A stretch of DNA of 32,451 nt from a virus. Under the pieces are notes generated by a model. It did no database searches. It was not told where the DNA came from and saw only the letters and a program-made list of their open reading frames with translations. Both the position numbers and the translations under genes were made by a program. Positions 1 through 6,349 of this stretch are shown here, in pieces (within the stretch, counting starts at the first letter, position 1; each line of letters opens with the position of its first letter). The DNA lies in the IMG/VR virus record IMGVR_UViG_3300046492_000303, positions 1-32,451 of that record. The stretch is one strand, 5' to 3'.

Positions 1-149
1 CTCGCTTGAAACTGACGCGCGTATCACTCGCGATTGACACGACGACCGCCGGCGCCGGCGTGCAAGTCGTCGACATTGAAGGCACGACGACGATTTCGGG
101 CGACCTGGTTTCGACCCGCGTGAAGCTCACGAACGGGGGCGCGGCATGA
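1..149 (+). CDS. W: Baseplate protein gpW, C-terminal part (5' end lies at the other end of the window)
   Basis: The open frame that begins at base 3 encodes 48 residues, ending in TNGGAA, and stops at 147-149, overlapping the J start codon as ATGA. It matches the C-terminal half of P2 gpW, the gp25/lysozyme-like baseplate wedge protein. The N-terminal 65 codons are at 32257-32451. The two pieces do not join in frame directly: read straight through, the junction hits a TGA. One base plus some whole codons must be missing. Comparison with P2 gpW (about 115 aa, with a WEPR motif just before this point) suggests around 20 bases. The split shows the sequence was opened inside W. Confidence 0.85.
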   Translation, partial: RLKLTRVSLAIDTTTAGAGVQVVDIEGTTTISGDLVSTRVKLTNGGAA

Positions 150-1054
150 GCGCGACGCCGATCGACCTGTCGCGCTTGGAATCGCCCGATGTTGTCGAAA
201 CGATCGATTACGAGACGATCCTCGCGGCCCGCAAGGCGCGGCTCGTGTCTCTGTACCCTGCCGATCAACAAGCCGAAGTTGCTGCGGCCCTCGCGCTCGA
301 ATCCGAGCCGATGAACATTCTTTTGCAAGAGAACGCTTATCGCGAAGTCGTCTTTCGTCAACGCGTCAACGATGCCGCGCGCTCTGTGATGCTGGCCTAT
401 GCGACCGATAAGAACCTCGAACACCTCGCCGCATTTTTCGGAATCTCACGGCTCACGATCGTAGAACCGGACCCCGAGAACGATATCGAGGGCGAGTACG
501 AAAGCAACACCGACTTGCGCAAGCGCACGCAGCTCGCACCGCAAGGCTATTCCGTTGCCGGCCCCGAGGGCGCCTATATCTCGCACGCGTTGAACGCTGA
601 CGGCCGCGTGCTCGATGCGACCGCCACAAGCCCCGCGCCGTGCCAGGTAGTCGTTACGGTCCTGTCGCGCCTCGGCGACGGCACGCCCACGCAAGACCTG
701 ATCGACAAGGTAACGCTTGCTCTCCAGGCCGACAACGTGCGCCCGCTTACCGATGAAGTGCTCGTGCAGGGCGCCCAGGTGATCCGCTACGCGATCCGCG
801 CGACGCTCAAGTTTTTCGCCGGCCCCGATCGCGCCGTCGCGCTCGCCGAGGCGCAAAAGCGCACGGCCGCATACACCGACGAAATGCACCGCCTCGGAAT
901 GGAAGTCACGTTAGACGGCCTTTATGCGGCAATGCGCGCGCCAGGCGTTCAAAAAGTCATTCTCGACGAACCGGCCGCCGGCATCGCAGTAACGAAGGGC
1001 CAGGCCGCGTATTGCACCTCTATCGAGCTGGTCGACGGGGGCGTTTATGAGTGA
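146..1054 (+). CDS. J: Baseplate assembly protein gpJ
   Basis: The product has 302 residues, the same length I recall for P2 gpJ, and lies in the P2 order V-W-J-I. gpJ forms the edge of the myophage baseplate wedge together with gpW and gpI, and makes the hub/wedge platform to which fibres attach. The sequence has the family's pattern: an acidic N-terminus (SPDVVETIDYETIL), a middle segment with LRKRTQLAPQGYSVAGPEGAY, and a C-terminal alpha/beta part. The start ATG overlaps the W stop as ATGA, and the 3' end overlaps gpI by 8 bases, so translation is probably coupled. No signal or membrane segment is visible. Confidence 0.93.
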   Translation: MSATPIDLSRLESPDVVETIDYETILAARKARLVSLYPADQQAEVAAALALESEPMNILLQENAYREVVFRQRVNDAARSVMLAYATDKNLEHLAAFFGISRLTIVEPDPENDIEGEYESNTDLRKRTQLAPQGYSVAGPEGAYISHALNADGRVLDATATSPAPCQVVVTVLSRLGDGTPTQDLIDKVTLALQADNVRPLTDEVLVQGAQVIRYAIRATLKFFAGPDRAVALAEAQKRTAAYTDEMHRLGMEVTLDGLYAAMRAPGVQKVILDEPAAGIAVTKGQAAYCTSIELVDGGVYE

Positions 1055-1589
1055 TCTGCTCGCCCCGAATTCGGCGCGCACCGAGCGCAATCTCGCGGCC
1101 GTGATGGCCGACGCGTGCGACGTGCCGACGCCGATCGCCGACTTGATGAACCCGGACACGATCCCGCTCGCGCTGCTGCCGTGGCTCGCCTGGCACGTCG
1201 GAATCGACGCATGGAAAAACTATTGGCCCGAGTCAGTGAAGCGCGCCCGCGTGAAAGCTGCTATTTCGATCGCCCGTAAAAACGGCACCGCTGCGGCCGT
1301 GCGCGAAGTCGTCGCCGCGTTCGGCGCAAACATCGCGCTGCGCGAATGGTTCGAGATGACCCCCCGAGGCGTGCCAGGAACGTTCGACGTAGTGATGACC
1401 GTGAGTAGTCGCGACGGCCAAGCCCCGACCGCTGCTTTCGTCGACGACATTCTCGCGGAGATCGACCGCACAAAGCCCGTGCGTGCTCACTACTCGTTCA
1501 CCCAGGGTTTCGCGATGCAAGGCAAGCAAGGCGTCGCCGTCGCTGTGCGCCCCGCCCTTTATCGCCGTCTTTCTCTCTCGGATATCTGA
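1047..1589 (+). CDS. I: Tail protein gpI (baseplate wedge)
   Basis: This 180-residue product (P2 gpI is about 176) lies between J and the tail fibre, as in P2. The segment LLPWLAWHVGIDAWKNYWPE followed by RKNGTAAAVREVVAAFG is the characteristic core of the phage tail protein I family (TIGR01634/Tail_P2_I type). The protein links the baseplate wedge to the tail fibre. The start codon lies inside the end of J (8-base overlap), and the H start follows 3 bases after the stop, so J-I-H are read as one translationally coupled unit. Confidence 0.92.
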   Translation: MSDLLAPNSARTERNLAAVMADACDVPTPIADLMNPDTIPLALLPWLAWHVGIDAWKNYWPESVKRARVKAAISIARKNGTAAAVREVVAAFGANIALREWFEMTPRGVPGTFDVVMTVSSRDGQAPTAAFVDDILAEIDRTKPVRAHYSFTQGFAMQGKQGVAVAVRPALYRRLSLSDI

Positions 1590-1592
1590 CAC

Positions 1593-3179
1593 ATGGCCGG
1601 AACACTCATTTACGTAACAGACGCGGGGCGCGCGGCGCTCGTCGCGCCTGGCAACACTGGCACGAACGCGCATCGCGTTGTCGAAATCGGCCTGGCAACC
1701 GCCCCTTTCAACGCTGCCGATAAGTCGCTCGTCGTGATGCCGAACGAGCGCAAGCGCATCACGACTTTCGCCGGCGAAAACGTCGCTTTCGACACTATCC
1801 ATGTGACGTTGAAAGACGACACCGACGACCAATTCACGCTGTACGGGTTCGGCCTGTATCTCGAAAACGGCGTGCTCGCGGCCGTCTATAGCCAGGCGAC
1901 CCCAATCATGGAAAAGGCGCCGGCGGCAATGCTGCTGCTGTCGGCCGACGTGCAATTCGCGACGATCGACGCGGCGGCCCTGACGTTTGGCGATGCGTCA
2001 TTCACGAACCCGCCGGCGACGACCGAGCGGCAAGGCGTGATCGAGCTGGCGACGCAAGATGAAGTCAACGCCGGCACCGACACCGTGCGCGCACTGACGC
2101 CCAAGACGGCCGCGAGCCGATACGCGGCACTCACGGGCGCCCGCTTCTCTGGCCCCGTGATCGTCGATAGCACGACGACCCTCGGCGCCGGCGCGAAACG
2201 GGTTATCGCATCAAGCGACGACACAACCGGCTATGTGTTCTCTGACGGAAACATGTATCTCGGCTCGCAAGCGCCGGCCGGCGTAACGCTGCTGATTGCC
2301 GGCAACAAGGAAGCGGCCCGCGTACTGCCGAGCGGGCGCGTGCTCGTCGGCTCGCTCGCCGATGACGGAATCGGCCTGGTGCAAGTCGCCGGCCTGATGA
2401 CGGCACAAACGCCGGCGGCCGGCGACATATCGAAGCGCGTCGCGACAACCGAGTTTGTCGTCGCGGCGATCGCCTCGGCACTCGTCGGCGCGATCGTTTT
2501 CGAAGCGCGCACGAGCGCCCGCGCCGGCTTTCTGAAACTCAATGGTGCGGTTTTGAATCGCGCCGACTATCCGGCGCTTTGGGCCTATGCCCAGGCGAGC
2601 GGCGCCCTTGTATCGGAGGCGAGCTGGACCGCGAATAACTGGGGCTGTTTCTCGACCGGCAACGGCGCGACGACGTTTCGCTTGCCCGAGCTGCGCGGCG
2701 AATTCCTGCGTTGCTGGGACGACGGACGCGGCGCCGACACCGGGCGCGGAATCGGCACGTATCAAGGCTCGCAAAACGTATGGCACGCGCACGGCGCGAG
2801 CGCGGCGGCCGTGGGCGATCACGTTCATAGCGCATGGACCGATTCGCAAGGCTGGCACGGGCACCACGGCAACACGGCCGCGATCGGCGATCACCAACAC
2901 GCACTTAACCAGTACGTGCCCCAATGGGCCAACCCCGACACCGATCGGGGCGTCGGGAATTTCTCGTATTTCTCGATCGATAGCTATGCCATGCCGTACA
3001 CGACCTGGAACGGCGCACACGGCCACGTTTTCGACACTGACGGCGCCGGCACGCACGGCCATAACGTCGGCATCGGCGGCGCCGGCAACCACTCGCACAC
3101 CATCACCGTCAACGGCGACGGCGGCAACGAAGCACGGCCGCGCAACCTCGCGTTGCTCGCCATGATCCGCGCTTACTAA
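1593..3179 (+). CDS. H: Tail fibre protein gpH with histidine-rich tip
   Basis: This 528-residue product (P2 gpH is about 669) is the receptor-binding fibre. Residues 1 to about 170 match the P2-type fibre N-terminus (DUF3751-like; start MAGTLIYVTDAGRAAL), which plugs into the baseplate. Around residues 295-410 is a phage collar domain with the pattern PAGFLKLNG-like, NRADYPALWAYA, FRLPELRGEFLRCWDDGRG. The last 130 residues carry seven HxH motifs (HAH, HVH, HGH, HQH, HGH, HGH, HSH), often preceded by G or GD. In T4 gp37 and related tips such motifs coordinate iron in a trimer. The end RPRNLALLAMIRAY is typical of P2-like fibres. The tip decides host range, so its middle and C-terminal parts should vary among relatives. 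Confidence 0.92.
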   Translation: MAGTLIYVTDAGRAALVAPGNTGTNAHRVVEIGLATAPFNAADKSLVVMPNERKRITTFAGENVAFDTIHVTLKDDTDDQFTLYGFGLYLENGVLAAVYSQATPIMEKAPAAMLLLSADVQFATIDAAALTFGDASFTNPPATTERQGVIELATQDEVNAGTDTVRALTPKTAASRYAALTGARFSGPVIVDSTTTLGAGAKRVIASSDDTTGYVFSDGNMYLGSQAPAGVTLLIAGNKEAARVLPSGRVLVGSLADDGIGLVQVAGLMTAQTPAAGDISKRVATTEFVVAAIASALVGAIVFEARTSARAGFLKLNGAVLNRADYPALWAYAQASGALVSEASWTANNWGCFSTGNGATTFRLPELRGEFLRCWDDGRGADTGRGIGTYQGSQNVWHAHGASAAAVGDHVHSAWTDSQGWHGHHGNTAAIGDHQHALNQYVPQWANPDTDRGVGNFSYFSIDSYAMPYTTWNGAHGHVFDTDGAGTHGHNVGIGGAGNHSHTITVNGDGGNEARPRNLALLAMIRAY

Positions 3180-3189
3180 GGACTCGACC

Positions 3190-4056
3190 ATGTTGATTCA
3201 TCAATACGACGCACAAACCGGCCAATACACGTCTAGCCGACTGGCCGACTCTGACCCGCTCAACCTCGGCCGCTGGCTTGTGCCTGCATTCAGCACCGCC
3301 GACGAGCTGCCGGCCCGCACGCCGCTTTCCTGGCCGTTCTATCTCGATGGCGCCTGGAAACTGTTGCCGGACTATCGCGGCCGGATGCTGTACCGCCAGG
3401 ACACCGGCGACGCGGCCGAGATCCTCGTCGCCGGAACGACGCCGGCCGAGCACGGTTTGACCGACACGCCGCGCCCCTCGGACGAATACACCTGGCGCGA
3501 TGGCGCCTGGCAAATCGATCCGACCGTGATCGCGCAGAAAGCCCGCGCGGCGGCAATGGGCGAGTTTGACGTGCGTATGTCGCACGCTCGGGCGATGAAC
3601 GCGGGCAAGGCCGATGCGTATGCGGCCGGCCTGCTCTCGCGTGCCGAGGCGTACTACTTTCGCGCCTGGTCGGCGTATCAACTCGACCTGGTTCGCGCGA
3701 TCCAGCACGAAGGGTTCCCCGATGCCGTGAGCTGGCCGAACGAACCGACGCCGTTCGAAGTCGCGAGCGCGCCGGCAATGGCCGAATACGAAACGCGTAT
3801 GGCGAAGGCCGCGACGTTTATCGACGGCAAGGCCGACGCCTACGCGGCCCGCACGCTGACGCCCGAGGAACACTACAACTTTCAAGCCTGGTCGGCCTAT
3901 GCCGAGCAATGCACGCGCGCGCTCGACCGCGACACCTTCCCGCGCGCTGTCGTATGGCCTGACGAACCGCCGGCATACGTGCCCCCGGTTTTCCCGGCCC
4001 CCGTGCTGCCCGAGGGCACCGAACCCGCGCCGGAAACCCCGGCCGATCCCGCGTAA
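3190..4056 (+). CDS. G: Tail fibre assembly-type protein (G position) with an internal 65-residue duplication
   Basis: It lies directly downstream of H, the place of the P2 fibre-assembly chaperone gene G, but at 288 residues it is much longer than P2 gpG (about 175). Residues 122-186 and 196-260 are two copies of the same unit. About 33 of 65 positions are identical, sharing AM-E, GKADAYAA, AWSAY, FP-AV and WP-EP. The N-terminal 120 residues contain two aromatic-rich segments (YLDGAWKLLPDYRG and YTWRDGAWQID), common in fibre-assembly or carbohydrate-binding tails. The C-terminus is Pro/Glu-rich. The role as fibre chaperone rests on position and on the C-terminal repeat resembling the DUF4376/fibre-assembly family; I am not certain of the family. 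Confidence 0.75.
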   Translation: MLIHQYDAQTGQYTSSRLADSDPLNLGRWLVPAFSTADELPARTPLSWPFYLDGAWKLLPDYRGRMLYRQDTGDAAEILVAGTTPAEHGLTDTPRPSDEYTWRDGAWQIDPTVIAQKARAAAMGEFDVRMSHARAMNAGKADAYAAGLLSRAEAYYFRAWSAYQLDLVRAIQHEGFPDAVSWPNEPTPFEVASAPAMAEYETRMAKAATFIDGKADAYAARTLTPEEHYNFQAWSAYAEQCTRALDRDTFPRAVVWPDEPPAYVPPVFPAPVLPEGTEPAPETPADPA

Positions 4057-4120
4057 CGCCGCAAGCGTCGCGAGCTGCAACCCCGCCCCCTTCCCTGACC
4101 TCTTTTAACCAGGAACTCAT

Positions 4121-5296
4121 ATGGCAACTGATTTTCACCACGGCGTGCGCGTTATCGAAATCAACGGCGGCACGCGCCCGATTCGCACCGTCGCGACGGC
4201 CGTAATCGGCATCGTCGGCCACGCGTCGGACGCCGACGCAACGGCTTTCCCGCTCGACAAGCCCGTGCTTATCACCAACGTCGCGACGGCGATCGGCAAG
4301 GCCGGCGTGCAAGGCACGCTCGCGAAGGCGCTCAAGGGCATTTCCTGGCAAGCAAAGCCCGTTGTCGTCGTCGTGCGCGTCGCGCCTGGCATCGACGACG
4401 CGGCGACCACGAGCAACCTGATCGGCGCCGCGACGCCGCAAGGCCAACTCACCGGCATGCAAGCATTGCTCACGGCGCAATCGCAGCTCGGCGTTAAACC
4501 GCGCATCCTGGGCGTGCCTTTCGCCGATACGCAACCTGTCGCGATCGCCCTGGCGGCGCTCGCGCAAAAGCTGCGCGCGTTCGCTTACGTGAGCGCGAAC
4601 GGGGCGCAAACGAAGGAGGAAGCGACGACCTATCGCCAGTCATTCAGCCAACGCGAAGTAATGGTGATCTGGCCGGAATTCCAGGCATGGGACACCGCCA
4701 CGAACGCAACCGAAGAAATGTCGTCCGTTGCGATCGCGCTCGGCCTGCGCGCGAAGATCGACGAGGAAACCGGCTGGCACAAGACGCTTTCGAATGTCGG
4801 CGTGAATGGCGTTTCGGGTATCACGAAAAGCGTGTTTTGGGACTTGCAAGACCCCGCGACCGATGCCGGCTATCTGAACGAGCACGACGTGACGACGCTT
4901 ATCAACGGCGGCACCGGCTTTCGTTTCTGGGGTTCGCATACGTGTTCCGACGACCCGCTTTTCATGTTCGAGAACTACACGCGCACCGCGCAAGTGCTCG
5001 CCGACACGATGGCCGAGGCGCACATGGTCTATGTCGACAAGCCGTTGCACCCGTCGCTCGTGCGCGACCTGATCGAATCGATCAACGCGAAGTTTCGCGA
5101 GCTGATTTCAAACGGCTATCTGATCGGCGGCTCGGCCTGGTACGACGAAAGCGCGAACGATGCCGATTCGCTCAAGGCCGGCAAGCTCGCGATCGATTAC
5201 GACTACACGCCGGTTCCCCCGATCGAAAACTTGATGCTGCGCCAACGCATCACCGATCGTTACCTCGCCGATTTCGCCTCGCGCGTGCAGGCATAA
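4121..5296 (+). CDS. FI: Tail sheath protein gpFI
   Basis: The product has 391 residues (P2 FI is about 396). It is the contractile sheath subunit that polymerises around the tube and shortens on infection. The N-terminus MATDFHHGVRVIEINGGTRPIRTV and the downstream AVIGIVGHA are characteristic of myophage sheath proteins, as is the C-terminal YTPVPPIENLMLRQRITDRY handshake segment. A good ribosome site (CCAGGA) precedes the ATG by 7 bases. It is separated from G by 64 bases. P2 has a late promoter at this place, but I see no TGT/ACA dyad here, so FI may be read through from the V or fibre transcript. Confidence 0.95.
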   Translation: MATDFHHGVRVIEINGGTRPIRTVATAVIGIVGHASDADATAFPLDKPVLITNVATAIGKAGVQGTLAKALKGISWQAKPVVVVVRVAPGIDDAATTSNLIGAATPQGQLTGMQALLTAQSQLGVKPRILGVPFADTQPVAIALAALAQKLRAFAYVSANGAQTKEEATTYRQSFSQREVMVIWPEFQAWDTATNATEEMSSVAIALGLRAKIDEETGWHKTLSNVGVNGVSGITKSVFWDLQDPATDAGYLNEHDVTTLINGGTGFRFWGSHTCSDDPLFMFENYTRTAQVLADTMAEAHMVYVDKPLHPSLVRDLIESINAKFRELISNGYLIGGSAWYDESANDADSLKAGKLAIDYDYTPVPPIENLMLRQRITDRYLADFASRVQA

Positions 5297-5323
5297 CAAC
5301 GGCTTAACCAGGAGTAAGCACAC

Positions 5324-5833
5324 ATGGCATTGGCTAAGAAACTCAAGGCGTTCAATCTGTTCGAGGACGGCAACAACTACCGAGGCGAAATCGCTGAAGT
5401 GACGTTGCCGAAGCTCTCGCGCAAGATGGAGGCATATCGTTCGGGCGGCATGAATGGCCCCGTTGACGTCGACCAAGGGCAAGAAAGCATCATGCTCGAA
5501 TGGACGGCCGGCGGCATCATGAAAACCACGCTCGGCAAATACGGCACGCTCAAGCACGACGGCGTGCAACTGCGGTTCGCCGGCGCCTACCAGGCCGAGG
5601 ACGCAACGAAACCCGATGCCGTCGAAATCGTTGTGCGCGGTCGGCACAAAGAAATCGATATGGGCGGCGCCAAGCCTGGCGACGACACGGCTTTCAAAGT
5701 CTCCACGACGTGCAGCTATTACAAGCTGACGATCAACGGCGAGACGATCATCGAAATCGATCTGGTCAACATGGTCGAAATCGTGAATGGTGAGGACTTG
5801 CTCGCGAGCCTGCGCTCGGCGATCGGCCTGTAA
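5324..5833 (+). CDS. FII: Tail tube protein gpFII
   Basis: The product has 169 residues (P2 FII is about 172). It forms the inner tail tube around the tape measure. The sequence starts MALAKKLKAFNLFEDGNNYRG and contains the family segments EVTLPKLSRKMEAYRSGGM, YKLTINGETIIEIDLVNM and a hydrophobic C-terminus, all typical of the P2 tube family. The ribosome site CAGGAG precedes the start. It forms a pair with FI 27 bases upstream. A perfect 10-bp hairpin follows 24 bases after the stop and may set the ratio between abundant tube/sheath and the less abundant E, T, U and D products. Confidence 0.95.
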   Translation: MALAKKLKAFNLFEDGNNYRGEIAEVTLPKLSRKMEAYRSGGMNGPVDVDQGQESIMLEWTAGGIMKTTLGKYGTLKHDGVQLRFAGAYQAEDATKPDAVEIVVRGRHKEIDMGGAKPGDDTAFKVSTTCSYYKLTINGETIIEIDLVNMVEIVNGEDLLASLRSAIGL

Positions 5834-5857
5834 CGCTCCCTCTCAACGCCCTGCCCC

Positions 5858-5884
5858 GCTCGCCTGGTGACACGCCAGGCGAGC
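5858..5884 (+). other. Perfect 10-bp intergenic hairpin after the tube gene
   Basis: GCTCGCCTGG (5858-5867), loop TGACACG, CCAGGCGAGC (5875-5884) forms a perfect 10-bp stem between FII and E. No T-tract follows, so it is not a standard intrinsic terminator. It could stabilise the FI-FII mRNA 3' end or partly attenuate transcription into E/T. Confidence 0.6.
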
Positions 5885-5918
5885 ACCAACAAAACCCAAC
5901 ACCTGAACAGAGAAGAAA

Positions 5919-6200
5919 ATGACCGAAGCCAACCCGAACACGATCACGCTCGATACCCCGATCAAACGCGGCGAACAAGAGATCACCGAAATCACCTTGC
6001 GCAAGCCGGCCGCCGGCGAGCTGCGCGGCACGTCGCTCAATGCCCTTGTCAATCTCGACGTTGACGCGCTCGGCAAGGTGTTGCCGCGCATCACGACGCC
6101 GACGCTCACCGAATTCGACGTGCGCGAAATGGACCCCGCCGACCTCGTGCAATTGGGGGTGGCGTTCGCATCTTTTTTGCTGCCGAAGCGGGCGAGCTAG
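5919..6200 (+). CDS. E: Tail assembly protein gpE
   Basis: The product has 93 residues (P2 gpE is about 91). It is the phage tail assembly chaperone family encoded upstream of the tape measure and corresponds to lambda gpG. The zero-frame product contains ITLDTPIKRGEQEITEITLRKP and GELRGTSL, the family pattern. Near its end the frame reads TCT TTT TTG, a slippery site that lets a fraction of ribosomes continue into the E' frame (separate entry). The start ATG follows AGAGAAGAAA. gpE and E+E' act during tail assembly on the tape measure and are not expected in the mature virion. Confidence 0.92.
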   Translation: MTEANPNTITLDTPIKRGEQEITEITLRKPAAGELRGTSLNALVNLDVDALGKVLPRITTPTLTEFDVREMDPADLVQLGVAFASFLLPKRAS

Positions 6201-6346
6201 AGCACGGCATACCCGACGAAGTAGAAGAAGCGATGGCCGATATCGCGACCGTCTTTCACTGGCCCCCGCCGACGATGGACGGTTTCACCTTGCGCGAATT
6301 GGCCGATTGGCGCGAGCGCGCGCGAATCCGAAGCGGAAACGAATGA
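5919..6346 (+). CDS. E': gpE+E' fusion made by programmed -1 frameshift
   Basis: A -1 shift at the heptamer T TTT TTG (6173-6179) moves ribosomes from E into a frame open from 6179 to the TGA at 6344-6346. This adds 55 residues that begin AAEAGELEHGIPDEV and include ADIATVFHWPPPTMDGFTL and ELADWRERARI. That FHWPP...L.EL..WRERA pattern is the P2 GpE' family. The fused product would be about 142 residues, the length I recall for P2 E+E'. E' has no start codon or ribosome site of its own, so the fusion is its only sensible route. As in P2 and lambda G/GT, E+E' is inferred to bridge tape measure and tube proteins. Confidence 0.88.
6173..6179 (+). promoter_or_regulatory. Slippery heptamer TTTTTTG for -1 frameshifting (E/E')
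   Basis: The heptamer has the X-XXY-YYZ form in the zero frame of E (T-TTT-TTG), as in the P2 E/E' system. The downstream zero-frame stop is at 6198-6200 and the -1 frame stays open. Confidence 0.88.
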
Positions 6347-6349
6347 ACG

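Noticed and set aside
2211-3191. 326-codon open frame on the - strand across the tail fibre gene
   Set aside because: It mirrors the third-position GC bias of H; no start context and no domain.
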